Positions 10,368 to 20,717 of a DNA stretch of 64,000 nt are shown here, piece after piece (position 1 is the stretch's first letter; each line of letters opens with the position of its first letter). Both the position numbers and the translations under genes were made by a program. Below the pieces are notes generated by a model, which saw nothing but the letters and a program-made list of their open reading frames with translations, was not told the DNA's origin and did no database searches. The stretch spans positions 119,772 to 183,771 of the forward strand of contig NZ_SMAG01000004.1 in assembly GCF_004341825.1 (NCBI RefSeq), in the 5' to 3' direction. Source of the DNA: Hazenella coriacea (GTDB taxonomy: Bacteria > Bacillota > Bacilli > Thermoactinomycetales > Thermoactinomycetaceae).

Positions 10368-11153
10368 CTATTTTTGGTTTCGCTCGTAGATCACCTTTAA
10401 ACCTTCGAGAGTCAAATTGGAGTTGACATCATCAATCGTTTTTGCCTCCATACATAGAAGAGGTGCCAATCCACCTGTAGCGATGACTGTGGGGCGTTTA
10501 CTAAATTGTTCTTTCATGCGTGATACGATCCCATCCACCAATCCTACATAACCATAGTAAATCCCAGACTGTACAGCTAAGATCGTATTTCTACCAATCA
10601 CCTGCTCAGGCTTTACAATTTCTACTCGTGTTAATTTTGCTGCTCGTTGATAAAGAGCTTCTGATGAGATGGTCACACCTGGAGTGATCGCTCCACCTAA
10701 ATAGCTCCCTTGTTCATCAACACAGCAAAAGGTAGTCGCAGTTCCAAAGTCGACAATGATCAGAGGAGCACCATAAATCTCAATCGCTGCAACAGCATTT
10801 GCGATTCGGTCCGCTCCCACCTCACGTGGATTTTCCACTTGAATATTTAATCCTGTTTTTACTCCTGGACCTAAAACCAGTGGAGTTTGATGAAAATATT
10901 TCTCTATCATTCGACGCAATACATTCGTTAGCGGAGGAACAACAGATGAGATAATGACACCAGAGATTTCATGAATCTCTAGTCCTACATGTTGGAGCAA
11001 GTTGGAAAGCTTCATTCCATACTCATCATCCGTCGCATTTCGATCTGTTTTGATCCGCCAGTGATGGTATAGATGATCCTGCTCATAACAGCCAAGTACG
11101 ATATTAGTATTTCCTACATCCATCACGAGTAAAATGCTTTTTTTGTGCGACAT
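10368..11153 (-). CDS. coaX: Type III pantothenate kinase
   Basis: 261 residues, ASKHA fold. The N-terminal [11 protein letters not shown] is the phosphate loop with the catalytic aspartate, DRIANAVAA is typical of CoaX, and [13 protein letters not shown] is the second phosphate motif. It phosphorylates pantothenate in the first step of CoA synthesis; type III enzymes need a monovalent cation and resist CoA feedback (family knowledge). ATG at 11153 after TAGGTGGCAAG. Located between ftsH and hslO, as in B. subtilis. Confidence 0.96.
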   Translation of the reverse strand: MSHKKSILLVMDVGNTNIVLGCYEQDHLYHHWRIKTDRNATDDEYGMKLSNLLQHVGLEIHEISGVIISSVVPPLTNVLRRMIEKYFHQTPLVLGPGVKTGLNIQVENPREVGADRIANAVAAIEIYGAPLIIVDFGTATTFCCVDEQGSYLGGAITPGVTISSEALYQRAAKLTRVEIVKPEQVIGRNTILAVQSGIYYGYVGLVDGIVSRMKEQFSKRPTVIATGGLAPLLCMEAKTIDDVNSNLTLEGLKVIYERNQK

Positions 11154-11274
11154 CTTGCCACCTACTTTTCTGATGAATCATGTTTATCATATCAACCTTT
11201 AATCTTTTGTTACAAGAAAACTTTTATCCGAAGAACAGTAAAATCAATAAGGAAATGATTACTGATTCCCTCCA

Positions 11275-11312
11275 AAGAAAAAAAGAGACGTTAGAGAACG
11301 CCTCTTTTTTAT
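11275..11312. terminator. Terminator after ftsH, bidirectional in form
   Basis: AGAGGCGTT / AACGTCTCT stem on the minus strand with a CTCT loop, flanked by A and T runs on both sides. It begins a few bases past the ftsH stop. Confidence 0.75.
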
Positions 11313-11314
11313 GC

Positions 11315-13372
11315 TTATTCAGGTTTCTTTTTATCAGAGTCAGAGTCTTCTTGCTTAGGTTCTTCGTCTGCTTTTTGATCAGTTGCTTCTACTGATTCTG
11401 ATTTAGGTGCTTCCGTAGGTAGAGTTTCTGGTTTAGATGAAATAGTTGGAAGATCTGAAGTTGAAGGTTGACTTTCACTGTTTTCCTCTTCCTTCGCTTC
11501 AGTGTTTGACTCATCCTTTCCTTGGATGTTCACTTTCACATCTTTCGGAGGATCTACAATTTTCCCTGTTTCGAGCAATTGTTTAATTTGCTCTTCATCC
11601 AACGTCTCTCGAACAAGCAATGTTTGAGCTAAAAGCTCCAGTTGATCACGACGCTCGAGTAGCAAGTTTTTCGCACGATTGTAGCAATCACGGATCATCT
11701 CTTGCATTTCCATATCGATCTCGTAAGCAACTTGATCACTGTAATTTTGTTCATGTCCTAAGTCTCTGCCAAGGAAAACCTGTCCTTGCGATCGTCCGAA
11801 CAACATGGTGGCTAACTTATCACTCATTCCGTATTCGGTAATCATCGCCCGAACAATTCCAGTCGCCTTTTCAAAGTCATTGCTAGCTCCTGTACTAATC
11901 TCACCAAAAATAATCTCTTCGGCTACACGACCACCTAGAAGACCTGTTACTCGATCTAAGAGCTCGCTCTTAGTGGCTAAATAGCGGTCTTCTTTTGGTA
12001 ACATCATCGCATATCCGCCGGCTTGACCTCTTGGTACGATCGTAACTTTGTGAACCACATCAGCATTTTCCAGATAGAAACCAGTAATCACATGACCTGC
12101 TTCATGATAAGCAACGATATTACGCTCTTTTTCACTGATTACACGGCTCTTTTTCTGTGGTCCGGCAATGACGCGGTCAATCGCTTCATCGACCTCTTCC
12201 ATCGTAATGACCTTCTTGTTCCCACGAGCAGCTAATAAGGCCGCCTCGTTTAATAGGTTTTCAAGGTCAGCACCAGAAAAGCCAGTGGTGCGTTGAGCTA
12301 CTACACTCAACTTCACATCATCAGCAAGCGGTTTATTACGTGCGTGAACTTTTAGTACAGCTTCACGTCCTTTGACATCTGGACGATTCACTAAAATTTG
12401 ACGGTCAAAACGACCTGGACGAAGTAACGCAGGGTCTAAAATGTCAGGGCGGTTGGTAGCTGCGATCATGATAATACCAGCGTTTGCATCAAATCCATCC
12501 ATTTCCACCAATAACTGGTTCAATGTTTGTTCACGCTCATCATGACCTCCGCCTAAGCCAGCCCCCCGCTGACGACCAACAGCGTCAATTTCATCAATAA
12601 AGATAATACATGGTGCATTTTTCTTCGCTTGTTCAAATAAGTCACGAACACGGGACGCACCCACACCTACAAACATTTCAACAAAATCGGAACCACTAAT
12701 GGAGAAAAACGGAACTTTTGCTTCACCCGCAACGGCACGAGCAAGTAATGTTTTCCCTGTACCTGGAGGTCCTACAAGTAAAACCCCTTTAGGAATTCTT
12801 GCACCGATCGAAGCGAAACGGCGATTATCTTTTAGGAAATCGACGATTTCTACAAGTTCAGCTTTCTCTTCATCAGCACCTGCTACATCATCAAAGGTGA
12901 CCCTCTTCTTCTCTTCGTTGTATAACTTAGCTTTGCTCTTCCCAAAGTTCATCACACGACTACCGCCGCCTTGTGCTTGATTGAGCAAGAAAAAGAATAG
13001 AAGAATAATAATCACAAAAGGCACAATGGATGTAAAGACAGTTAACCAGATTGAATCACTCTTCTGTGGTTCAACTCTGTATGCTACACCTGCGTCTTTA
13101 AGATCACGAATCGTTGTTTCTTCACTATATAGACCGTGTGTAACAAATTTTTTATTTTTTTCGCTTGTTATTGTACCCTCAATATAATAAGTACCACCAT
13201 CCGGACGAACAACTATGTCGGACAACTCTTTATTTTTAAGCTTGGCGACATACTCATTGTATTTGAGGTCAGTCGTACCTTCAGCTGTATTGGCGACCAT
13301 ATTGATTACGCCAAGGGTTACCAGGATGAGGATTAGATATAGTACTCCGTTCCTGAGGAAGAAGTTTTTCAT
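11315..13372 (-). CDS. ftsH: Membrane AAA+ zinc metalloprotease FtsH
   Basis: 685 residues. Two N-terminal membrane segments (about 7-25 and 107-132) flank an extracytoplasmic domain. The AAA+ module has Walker A GPPGTGKT (about 205), Walker [12 protein letters not shown] and the SRH around [19 protein letters not shown]. The M41 protease domain has HEAGH near residue 425. The C-terminal 75 residues are a low-complexity acidic, Ser/Pro/Glu-rich tail, longer than in many orthologs. FtsH degrades misfolded membrane proteins and regulators and is needed for sporulation in B. subtilis. It follows tilS-hpt, the classic order. Confidence 0.98.
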   Translation of the reverse strand: MKNFFLRNGVLYLILILVTLGVINMVANTAEGTTDLKYNEYVAKLKNKELSDIVVRPDGGTYYIEGTITSEKNKKFVTHGLYSEETTIRDLKDAGVAYRVEPQKSDSIWLTVFTSIVPFVIIILLFFFLLNQAQGGGSRVMNFGKSKAKLYNEEKKRVTFDDVAGADEEKAELVEIVDFLKDNRRFASIGARIPKGVLLVGPPGTGKTLLARAVAGEAKVPFFSISGSDFVEMFVGVGASRVRDLFEQAKKNAPCIIFIDEIDAVGRQRGAGLGGGHDEREQTLNQLLVEMDGFDANAGIIMIAATNRPDILDPALLRPGRFDRQILVNRPDVKGREAVLKVHARNKPLADDVKLSVVAQRTTGFSGADLENLLNEAALLAARGNKKVITMEEVDEAIDRVIAGPQKKSRVISEKERNIVAYHEAGHVITGFYLENADVVHKVTIVPRGQAGGYAMMLPKEDRYLATKSELLDRVTGLLGGRVAEEIIFGEISTGASNDFEKATGIVRAMITEYGMSDKLATMLFGRSQGQVFLGRDLGHEQNYSDQVAYEIDMEMQEMIRDCYNRAKNLLLERRDQLELLAQTLLVRETLDEEQIKQLLETGKIVDPPKDVKVNIQGKDESNTEAKEEENSESQPSTSDLPTISSKPETLPTEAPKSESVEATDQKADEEPKQEDSDSDKKKPE

Positions 13373-13440
13373 CCCTAGCCTCCTCTCAGTCCACTTTTTT
13401 CATTGTATCATAGTCTTTCTTTGACTAACAATAGACCAAA

Positions 13441-13980
13441 CTATGAACGGTATACCTCTTCCTTAAGAACGCCGATATAAGGGAGGTTTCTGTATTTTTC
13501 ATCATAGTCAAGCCCATATCCTACTACAAAATCATCAGGAATCGTAAAACCACAATAATCTGGCTTTAATCCAACTGTCCGACGTTCAGGCTTATTGAGT
13601 AAGGTAACAACTTTGACAGATGCGGCTTTTCTTCCTTTGAGTAAATCGATGATATAACTGAGGGTAAGACCTGTATCAATAATATCTTCGACAATCAAAA
13701 CATGGCGTCCTTCGACCGTTGTATCCAAATCTTTTAAAATCCGGACAACTCCAGATGATTGCGTAGAGGAACCATAGCTTGATACTGCCATAAAGTCGAT
13801 CCCTAAAGGAGTGTCTATTTTTCGAATAAGATCTGCCATAAATGGTAAAGCCCCTTTTAAGATACAGATACAAAGAGGATTCAGATCTTTATACTCCTCT
13901 GTCAAACCTTTTCCTAACTCTTCAACTTTTTTTTGAATCTCCGCTTCTGTGAAAAGTATTTCCTTCATTTCGTGATGCAT
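13441..13980 (-). CDS. hpt: Hypoxanthine-guanine phosphoribosyltransferase
   Basis: 179 residues from the ATG at 13980, which has TAGGAGG six bases upstream; 15 further in-frame codons were dropped. The PRPP-binding motif [14 protein letters not shown] (about 100-113) identifies a type I PRTase, and the flexible loop [14 protein letters not shown] is HPRT-like. It salvages hypoxanthine and guanine to IMP and GMP. It starts about 50 bases after tilS, and in Bacillus HprT and TilS act together on ftsH expression. Confidence 0.97.
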   Translation of the reverse strand: MHHEMKEILFTEAEIQKKVEELGKGLTEEYKDLNPLCICILKGALPFMADLIRKIDTPLGIDFMAVSSYGSSTQSSGVVRILKDLDTTVEGRHVLIVEDIIDTGLTLSYIIDLLKGRKAASVKVVTLLNKPERRTVGLKPDYCGFTIPDDFVVGYGLDYDEKYRNLPYIGVLKEEVYRS

Positions 13981-14031
13981 GGGCAGCCTCCTAAGATGAG
14001 ATCTCACTATTATAAGTAAAGGCAACTGTGA

Positions 14032-15447
14032 TCATTCCACAATCCAACGCATGGTTAAATAGGACTTCGTTTTAGACGTGATTTGTGCATCCTTTGAGCG
14101 TCGGATTCCCGGCACCCAGATGATCGTCTCTCCTGAAAGGACTACTGGGTGAACATGACGATGTTGACGCGGAATCTTGGCTTCCATAAATAAGTTCTTT
14201 AGCTTCTTCGTTCCATCCATACCTATACACGTCATACGATCCCCAGGTTGACGAGATCGTACATATAATCTGTCTAGTAGTTGCTCAGCATCGAAAACAG
14301 CCCAATCACAACAGGAATCTATCTCAGAAAGCGCCTTATTGGAAACGATTACTTCTATTTTACCCAATAACCCCTCTAGTGAAGTCACACCCGGTATCGA
14401 AAGAGAGATTTTATCATGGACACTTTTCGAAGCAGATACACGTTTTCCCTTTGTTTTCTTTTGAAGATGCAGTACTTGATACTCTTTCTGTGCAACCCAG
14501 TCTCCCGGAAGATGTACAGTAACTGAAGGATGGTTATGAGCCGCGACATATCGAACTTGTTCAACAGATTCGAGGGTTGCCTCATGAACTCCTTGCCTTA
14601 AATAACAATTTAATATTAGTTTAACTGTTCGTCGTTGTAAAGCAACAGGGAGTTGAAGAAAAGGTGTCAAAGCAATTGTTATGTAATCCTTTTCCTTTTT
14701 CAAGAGAATTTCTGATAATGATTTTTGTACAAGATCATCCCAAACTTCCTCTTCATCTCTGACCAGATCGCTCAGTTGTAAGATTGATTGCTTCATCTGA
14801 GGATTATAAGACTTTAATAAAGGTATAAGTTCTAAACGGACACGATTTCTAGTATATTCGGTAGATAAATTACTTAGATCCATACGTGGTTCGAGAAATT
14901 CTTGTTCACAATAATTTTCAATCATTTCTCGAGATACGTGTAAGAGGGGACGAACGAGCCGAAGACCACGCCAATGTCGAACTTGCTGTATTCCTGTTAA
15001 TCCTTGAACTCCTGTTCCCCGAATCAGGCGCATCAAAACCGTTTCCACTTGATCATCTGCATGATGAGCCAAAACGCAAGTATGTATATCCCATTTTTTA
15101 GCTACTTGAAGAAACGATTCATACCGTAATTTCCTTGAAACAGCCTGTTTATTTTCTCCCGTTTGCTGAACCTGTTTCACCACATCGATTCGATCAACGG
15201 CATAAGGGATATTCCAGTCTTTACATTTTCGACAAACATACTCTTCATCCTGCTCACTGTCAGCTCCTCGTAACTGATGATTGACGTGAACTACAAACAA
15301 CTTCCAATCATTTTGCCTGCTTAATTGATGTAATCCATACAGAAGCGCCATTGAATCAGGACCGCCGGATACGGCTACTAATAGTTTCTCACCATGATTA
15401 AATAATTGTTGCTGTTCAATTTGTTGCTTCAATTGCTCGAGAAACAC
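14032..15447 (-). CDS. tilS: tRNA-Ile lysidine synthetase
   Basis: 471 residues. The PP-loop ATP motif SGGPDSMAL lies near residue 30, followed by the N-type ATP pyrophosphatase core (VHVNHQLRGADSEQDE) and the C-terminal TilS substrate domains ending at about 470. It modifies the C34 of tRNA-Ile(CAU) to lysidine so that it reads AUA. The start is a GTG at 15447 with AGGGG upstream. It follows spoIIE, with a terminator between them. Confidence 0.95.
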   Translation of the reverse strand: MFLEQLKQQIEQQQLFNHGEKLLVAVSGGPDSMALLYGLHQLSRQNDWKLFVVHVNHQLRGADSEQDEEYVCRKCKDWNIPYAVDRIDVVKQVQQTGENKQAVSRKLRYESFLQVAKKWDIHTCVLAHHADDQVETVLMRLIRGTGVQGLTGIQQVRHWRGLRLVRPLLHVSREMIENYCEQEFLEPRMDLSNLSTEYTRNRVRLELIPLLKSYNPQMKQSILQLSDLVRDEEEVWDDLVQKSLSEILLKKEKDYITIALTPFLQLPVALQRRTVKLILNCYLRQGVHEATLESVEQVRYVAAHNHPSVTVHLPGDWVAQKEYQVLHLQKKTKGKRVSASKSVHDKISLSIPGVTSLEGLLGKIEVIVSNKALSEIDSCCDWAVFDAEQLLDRLYVRSRQPGDRMTCIGMDGTKKLKNLFMEAKIPRQHRHVHPVVLSGETIIWVPGIRRSKDAQITSKTKSYLTMRWIVE

Positions 15448-15460
15448 CTGCTCAGCCCCT

Positions 15461-15492
15461 TAAAAATAAAAACCCGGCAGTCGCTCCGGGAT
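15461..15492 (-). terminator. Terminator after spoIIE
   Basis: CCCGG / CCGGG stem with an 8-nt loop and TTTTTATTTT on the minus strand, between spoIIE and tilS. Confidence 0.75.
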
Positions 15493-15553
15493 CACAAAAT
15501 CTATAGATTTCTCCCAACATAATCTTATTCCTTTTAACAACAAGAATCAAACT

Positions 15554-18022
15554 TCAAATCGCTGGTTGGGAACGCTCGATCCGATGAACACCTGGAAGTC
15601 GAATCGTAGACCACTCAGGTGCATGTCGTTCTACTTTAGATACAACAACAGTCATATCATCTCCAATATTTCCTTCACGGTGTCGAACTACTTTCTCTAA
15701 CAAGAGATCCGCAAAGTCTTGAGGGTCTTTCGTGTCAATCTCTGTAATCATACGCTTAATAAAAGCATCTTTATTTTGCGTATGACGTGGAGCATCATAA
15801 ATTCCATCTGTCATCATAATGACAAGATCACCTGGTTCCAATTGCATCTCAATCGGGTCAATATCAATCTCCTTTAAGATCCCAATCGGTGGATTAGCTG
15901 CTGAGACCATGTGCACTTGATTGCCCCTTTTGATAAATCCTGGGGTCGAACCCACTTTCATAAATCGGCCATGGGCTGTATTTAAATCAACCATTGCTAG
16001 ATCAACCGTAGCAAACATCTCATCAGCTGTCCGTAAGCTAAGAATCGAATTCACTGTATCAACTGTTCGATCTTCGCTCATCCCTGACTGGAGCAAACGA
16101 CGAAGTAGTTTTAAAGCGGCATTACTCTCATCCTGCGCACGCTTTCCATTCCCCATCCCATCACTAAGAGCTACGGCATATTTACCTGTACCCAGATTCA
16201 TATAACAGTAGCTATCACCCGATACGAATCCTCCTCCTTTAGCAGCTGTAGCTGCACCTGTTTTTAATTCAAATCGTTGTGCAGAACCTAAGGTGATCGT
16301 CGCTGATGGAGAGCCATCTGTGACAACTTTCCGAAAAACTTGGATCGGTTCACCTAAAATCTCTGTCAATAAAGGAGCCACCAATTTCCTACACTCATCT
16401 AAGCCATCTCGGTGAGGCATCACCACTTCAATTTCTACTTTTCCCTCTTCTAGGTTGATGATATCTACTCGAGTAATAGATAAACCAAGCTCTTCTAGAG
16501 ACTCATGAATCTGTTCTTCCTGTGCAGATAACACCTGTGTCTCATGTCTAATTTCCCCTGCTAACTTAGACATCACCTCCGCCATACCTGCTAATTGATC
16601 CGAGACGAGACGACGTGACTCTTTCATCTTCTCTCTCCAAAAAATATGTTGCTCGAGATCTAGATACTGTTCTTGAATCGATTCGATCACCTGATTGGGT
16701 CGTACACAATAATTCTCCCATAAAGGCGGAGCTGAAACGGGTTGCGATTTTCCATCCGTTTCAACCAAAGCCATTAAATCAGTCATTCCTTGATAGGTTT
16801 TCATCACATTTTGTTCCCAACAAGCTTCATATTTTCGGCAACCCTGACACGATTGGGAGATGACTTGTGATAAGATCTGTTCCACTTGATCTTCATCTTC
16901 TTGTCGATGCTTACCTGGATCCTCGCGGAAGCTAAATGATAATTCTTGAAAAAGTTCTCTAAATTGCTCAACTTTAGCAGCTGTTACATCACGTAATCGC
17001 TTGATATATTCTTGCTGAGCGTTTTGATTTTCTAATGTGCCTGGTATATACCTTTCTATCATCTGGAACAATAATCCAGGTGTGATCATAAAAAATGCAA
17101 TGGCGATCAAAGACTCTTTGGAAGACATCCAGACTGCAGATGTTCCACCATCATAAAGGGTTAAGATCACTGATCCTAACATAAACCCGATCGAAACTCC
17201 AATTCGTCGTCCCTCTTTAAATAAACCAGCCAACAATCCAGCAAATGCAAGCAAACTGATTTGTAGAATGGCTTCTGGATTGGAAAGACTTAAGATCAAT
17301 CCAGTGACGACCCCCATCGAAGATCCCAATAACCCACCACCAACTAAGGCAAGAACCAATATGAAATAACGTGATAGGACATGGGCAACCGATAAATCAC
17401 CAACAGTCATACCCATAGCCCCAGTTAACACAGAGCCAACTAAAATAACTAAGCAAACAATCTCTTCATGTCGTAGAGAGATTCGTTTTTTTCGAACCGT
17501 GAAAATGGGGAGCGAATGGACAAAGATAAACGTTAAAATAAAACTAAGTATGAGATCTACACCAATCAAAAGTCCTTGGTACCAATCAAATGTTTGATAG
17601 TCACTGATTCGTAATAGGTGGGCCACGCCACTGCTTAATCCCACTACAAAAGGGGCATAACTAATCTGACCTTTCCCCATCCATTGAAAAACTTTTTGCA
17701 TAAATAATACGCAAATAAGAGCTACCGCAATATGAATCGCATGTTGGGTGTTTACGGTCACGGCTCCCAAAATTAAGCTCCCCATAACTGCCAACCACTG
17801 TTTACGAGCCAGATGAAAAATAACAGCTAAATAGGCGATTGCAAACGGCGAGACACTATCTAGGATCGTAGCCCTTCCTAATAAGAAACCCATCCCAATC
17901 ACTGGAAGATTCCATTTATAAATCATTTGATCAAACCAACGTCTTTGGCGAATCGTGTTCCAAGTGGGCTGCTTTTTCTTCATCCAACCTAACCACTTTC
18001 CTTTTTGAACGGTTTCTTGCAT
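15554..18022 (-). CDS. spoIIE: Stage II sporulation protein E (PP2C-type phosphatase)
   Basis: 822 residues from the ATG at 18022 (GGGGTGG upstream), close to the 827 of B. subtilis. Upstream in-frame ATGs lie before the predicted transcription start. There are about ten membrane segments between residues 40 and 310, a central FtsZ-interacting/oligomerisation region, then a PPM phosphatase domain with SDGMGNGKRA and VIMMTDGIYD metal-binding aspartates near the C-terminus. It dephosphorylates SpoIIAA to activate SigF in the forespore and takes part in asymmetric septation. Expression is probably Spo0A-driven from the unusual promoter just upstream. Confidence 0.97.
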   Translation of the reverse strand: MQETVQKGKWLGWMKKKQPTWNTIRQRRWFDQMIYKWNLPVIGMGFLLGRATILDSVSPFAIAYLAVIFHLARKQWLAVMGSLILGAVTVNTQHAIHIAVALICVLFMQKVFQWMGKGQISYAPFVVGLSSGVAHLLRISDYQTFDWYQGLLIGVDLILSFILTFIFVHSLPIFTVRKKRISLRHEEIVCLVILVGSVLTGAMGMTVGDLSVAHVLSRYFILVLALVGGGLLGSSMGVVTGLILSLSNPEAILQISLLAFAGLLAGLFKEGRRIGVSIGFMLGSVILTLYDGGTSAVWMSSKESLIAIAFFMITPGLLFQMIERYIPGTLENQNAQQEYIKRLRDVTAAKVEQFRELFQELSFSFREDPGKHRQEDEDQVEQILSQVISQSCQGCRKYEACWEQNVMKTYQGMTDLMALVETDGKSQPVSAPPLWENYCVRPNQVIESIQEQYLDLEQHIFWREKMKESRRLVSDQLAGMAEVMSKLAGEIRHETQVLSAQEEQIHESLEELGLSITRVDIINLEEGKVEIEVVMPHRDGLDECRKLVAPLLTEILGEPIQVFRKVVTDGSPSATITLGSAQRFELKTGAATAAKGGGFVSGDSYCYMNLGTGKYAVALSDGMGNGKRAQDESNAALKLLRRLLQSGMSEDRTVDTVNSILSLRTADEMFATVDLAMVDLNTAHGRFMKVGSTPGFIKRGNQVHMVSAANPPIGILKEIDIDPIEMQLEPGDLVIMMTDGIYDAPRHTQNKDAFIKRMITEIDTKDPQDFADLLLEKVVRHREGNIGDDMTVVVSKVERHAPEWSTIRLPGVHRIERSQPAI

Positions 18023-18053
18023 GACCGCCACCCCATTTCTCATTTTGTGACCC

Positions 18054-18118
18054 ATTATAGCGAGGTGCAAACAGAAAGTTTGTCAAAAAGGCTGATTCCA
18101 TAAAAGTTTTTTCCGACA
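18054..18118 (-). promoter_or_regulatory. spoIIE promoter with 21-bp spacer and 0A box
   Basis: Minus strand: perfect TTGACA (18081-18086) and perfect TATAAT (18054-18059) separated by 21 bp instead of 17. A TGTCGGA site (18112-18118), close to the 0A box TGTCGAA, lies upstream of the -35. This is the architecture known for Spo0A-activated SigA promoters of spoIIE and spoIIG in B. subtilis. Confidence 0.75.
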
Positions 18119-18179
18119 TTTTTTTAAAAGCAATCAATCATGATCTCATCAGTCAAACAAGCCCAAATCGTTGTAAAAA

Positions 18180-18226
18180 AAAGAGAAGTGCGTCCCCACT
18201 CCTGGTTGGGGACGCACTTCTCTTTT
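18180..18226. terminator. Bidirectional terminator between the DUF402 gene and spoIIE
   Basis: A 16-bp perfect stem, GAGAAGTGCGTCCCCA and its complement, with an 8-nt loop, flanked by an A run on one side and TTTT on the other. It isolates spoIIE from the upstream gene. Confidence 0.8.
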
Positions 18227-18336
18227 CGTCTAGGCTTGTCAAGATATGAGGAAATTAAGGGTCCGTGTGACAAAAGTTCCTATTCGATACCATTTTTTAA
18301 AAAACAACTTGGACACTCATCCATGAATAATAAAAA

Positions 18337-18819
18337 TTAACGGTGAGATGAGGCATCAAGTGGAAACATGGTTGCCTCATGGATAAAAGGAGGAATCATC
18401 TTATGTTCTGTTTGTAACCGGATCATCGTATCCAATGTCCGTAATGCGTGAACTTGCTGCCTTCGTTTCAACTTTCCTTTTTCTACAGAGTCAGCAAACT
18501 CATCTATATCAATCAATTGGTAATGTCCATCTGAGTGGATAATTAAATCAAACAAAAGGTCTACCATCACATATCGTAATCGACCAACCTGATGCATCTC
18601 CATCACATCACAGTAATAGTAGAGAAATTCTCCCGATCGAGTAAATACTTTGGAGATCGTATATCCCTTCTTTACAAAATAGTAGGTGAGGAAAATTCTT
18701 TTCCCATCAGGATTGGGATATTGGGTAGCAAAACAATGACGACCTCGCCAATCGCGAACCAGTTCATTATAAGTTTTATTTATCGTTGTAAACTTAATTT
18801 TTTTAATGATAACATTCAC
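18337..18819 (-). CDS. DUF402 family protein (FomD/Ntdp-like)
   Basis: 160 residues from a GTG at 18819 with GGGGAG seven bases upstream. The central segment (YVMVDLLFDLIIHSDG then YQLIDIDEFAD) matches the DUF402 beta-barrel fold, whose members include nucleoside tri/diphosphate phosphatases and FomD; the acidic DxxxD and DxDE residues would bind metal. The position between spoIIE and the tRNA genes replaces yabR and other genes of B. subtilis. I infer a phosphatase-like role but cannot name the substrate. Confidence 0.7.
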   Translation of the reverse strand: MNVIIKKIKFTTINKTYNELVRDWRGRHCFATQYPNPDGKRIFLTYYFVKKGYTISKVFTRSGEFLYYYCDVMEMHQVGRLRYVMVDLLFDLIIHSDGHYQLIDIDEFADSVEKGKLKRRQQVHALRTLDTMIRLQTEHKMIPPFIHEATMFPLDASSHR

Positions 18820-18918
18820 ACAACCACTCCCCACCCTTAAAGCCATTCTTTCGTCAAATGCATAAAAAAAAGGCGAATCTGTGTCCTACAAAGGACTCCT
18901 GTCGCCTTCTCCTCTATA

Positions 18919-18995
18919 TGGTAGCGGCGGAGGGCCTCGAACCCCCGACCTTACGGGTATGAACCGTACGCTCTAGCCAACTGAGCTACACCGCC
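18919..18995 (-). tRNA. tRNA-Met (CAT), elongator
   Basis: 77-nt cloverleaf on the minus strand, with CCA encoded. Anticodon loop TTCATAC, D-arm GCTC/GAGC, T-loop TTCGAGG, acceptor GGCGGTG pairing CGCCGCT with a G-U end pair. It resembles the B. subtilis elongator Met tRNA closely. It follows the initiator tRNA by 4 bases. Confidence 0.95.
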
Positions 18996-18999
18996 AAGA

Positions 19000-19075
<76 letters not shown>

Positions 19076-19114
19076 TCATTGATTATTTAACTCTTGTCGT
19101 CGCCAACAAATATT

Positions 19115-19143
19115 ATTATATACAGATAGGATAGTTAAGTCAA
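19115..19143 (-). promoter_or_regulatory. Promoter of the two tRNA-Met genes
   Basis: TTGACT (19138-19143), 17-bp spacer, TATAAT (19115-19120) on the minus strand, about 40 bases upstream of the initiator tRNA. Confidence 0.75.
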
Positions 19144-19375
19144 TAGATTTTACTAAAAAAATTATAAGCTATTTTCACATGTTGTTTTTTGATTTGAAAC
19201 GCCAGGGAATCCTTATCAAAACCAAACTTTCATGTAGTGATCACTCAACACTACTGTAAATTGAGATATGGTTGTTGTCAATGAGCATAGTCAGATTGAG
19301 ATGACTCTGATTTCAGTGTTGCCCATTCACCATACTCCTACACCTGATCCGAATAATGAACATCTTGTTTGCTAG
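19144..19375. other. Intergenic, no gene seen
   Basis: Region between the tRNA promoter and the divIC terminator. AT-rich, with no coding frame with a ribosome-binding site and no strong repeat. Confidence 0.4.
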
Positions 19376-19414
19376 AATAAAAAACATCTTCGATCCATAT
19401 GGATGGAAGATGTT
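19376..19414 (-). terminator. Terminator after divIC
   Basis: AACATCTTC / GAAGATGTT stem enclosing a further ATCCATATGGAT palindrome, followed by TTTTTATT. It closes the yabN-rqcP-yabP-yabQ-divIC group. Confidence 0.8.
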
Positions 19415-19416
19415 AT

Positions 19417-19797
19417 CTAATTGCCTTCGATGATATAATTTTGCTCACCTGGTTTGCTGTAACCAAGTCGATGTGCAAGCTCCAATAGATAATCTTCACT
19501 TTTCAATTTTTGAATAGCCTCTTTTAAACCAATGGTTTCTTTTTGCACAACGACTAATTCTTCTTGCTTCAAAGTCAGTTGCTCTTGTTGATCCCAGATT
19601 TGAAACTGTTGGATAATCATTTGAATACAAGCCCAACCTACAAAAACAACCATACTCACAAGCCAAATCAAGCGCCGACGTCGAACCGATGGATGTAATT
19701 TAGGCTTTTTTGTTCTCTTTTTTTCAAGAACAGGATTGGCTTGTGAGGCTCCTTGACGAAAACGAAGAATTTTATCCGCTTGATGGTGAACAGGCAT
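19417..19797 (-). CDS. divIC: Cell-division protein DivIC (FtsB family)
   Basis: About 126 residues. A basic cytoplasmic N-terminus (KKRTKKPKLHPSVRRRR) precedes one membrane segment (about 47-66), then an extracellular coiled coil (about 70-105) and the LAHRLGYSKPGEQNYII motif typical of FtsB/DivIC. It is part of the divisome with FtsL and DivIB. I chose the ATG at 19797, which has AAAGGATGA at a proper distance; an ATG three codons earlier overlaps that sequence. It starts just after the yabQ stop. Confidence 0.93.
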   Translation of the reverse strand: MPVHHQADKILRFRQGASQANPVLEKKRTKKPKLHPSVRRRRLIWLVSMVVFVGWACIQMIIQQFQIWDQQEQLTLKQEELVVVQKETIGLKEAIQKLKSEDYLLELAHRLGYSKPGEQNYIIEGN

Positions 19798-19798
19798 A

Positions 19799-20383
19799 TT
19801 ACTCATCCTTTTTACGAAACTTTACCCACAACGTTCGAATCTTATAGAAAAACTTTTTTAAACCGCCAATCAATGGTGTCATCCAAGGAGATAACCAATG
19901 ATAGAAAGGACGGAATAGCCACTTGAATGGAATAAAAATTTTCAAAGATACTTTCCCTAGAACGAACAACAGACTCCATAACCACTTGAGTAACTGAATC
20001 ACCCAACGACAAATTTGGATGAGAGGTAGCCAGATGAAAGTCTGGATGACCCTCAAAATTCCCAAGATCAATTTTTCAATCACAGATACGATCCAGCGAA
20101 TCCCTTGAATCACCTGTCTACTAAGCCATTGATAATATAGAAAGAGTCCCGTACAAATGGCTACGAATATATAAAACCTTAGCTCTCCCCAATTACTCCA
20201 CATTAGTAAACTAAAAACTAAAGCAGCTGAAACAGTCCAATACAAAAGATCAATCAGTGAAACAACCCAGCCTCGAAGTCGAAAACGCGTTTTTAATACT
20301 CGATAGGTATCTAAAATCACTCCTAACAACAGTCCCGAACTCAGCATCAGCGCCATTGTGATCCACTGCATTTGGAGCGTCAC
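19799..20383 (-). CDS. yabQ: Spore cortex protein YabQ
   Basis: 194 residues with several N-terminal hydrophobic segments (about 8-28, 43-60, 68-90) and a long amphipathic, tryptophan-rich C-terminus. The opening (MQWITMALMLSSGLLLGVILDTYRVL) matches YabQ, a mother-cell membrane protein needed for cortex formation in B. subtilis. The GTG start overlaps the yabP stop in GTGA, so the two are translationally coupled. The C-terminal half diverges in this family. Confidence 0.88.
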   Translation of the reverse strand: MTLQMQWITMALMLSSGLLLGVILDTYRVLKTRFRLRGWVVSLIDLLYWTVSAALVFSLLMWSNWGELRFYIFVAICTGLFLYYQWLSRQVIQGIRWIVSVIEKLILGILRVIQTFIWLPLIQICRWVIQLLKWLWSLLFVLGKVSLKIFIPFKWLFRPFYHWLSPWMTPLIGGLKKFFYKIRTLWVKFRKKDE

Positions 20384-20682
20384 CGAAACAACCTACCCAG
20401 TAAATTTTTTGTTTTTTCTGTTCGAGGCATGGACAGATCCAAATAGCTAAAATCTATAAAATGACCTTCGATCGCAACACGACCTTGATCTAGATCTAAG
20501 CTCTTTATATGTAACTCCTGTCCCCGAATCCCTAAAAACCCATATTCGGTTTGGAGTAAAAACTCTTCACTATCAAAACTCTCCACACTAACAACGCCTG
20601 TAACTTCAAGTGAATTTCGGTTTGTTAGTATAATTTCATGTTGATTGTTTTGATTAGATACAGTCTCTTCAACCATCATCAT
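20380..20682 (-). CDS. yabP: Sporulation protein YabP
   Basis: 100 residues from the first ATG of an ATGATGATG run at 20682 behind GGAGGAGGTAC, the same length as in B. subtilis. It contains the NRNSLEVTGVVSVESFD and FLLQTEYGFLGIRGQELHI segments of the YabP/YqfC family. Made in the mother cell (SigE in B. subtilis) and needed for spore cortex or coat assembly. Coupled to yabQ. Confidence 0.92.
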   Translation of the reverse strand: MMMVEETVSNQNNQHEIILTNRNSLEVTGVVSVESFDSEEFLLQTEYGFLGIRGQELHIKSLDLDQGRVAIEGHFIDFSYLDLSMPRTEKTKNLLGRLFR

Positions 20683-20717
20683 GTACCTCCTCCCTTGGTA
20701 CATGATATGGACAAAGC

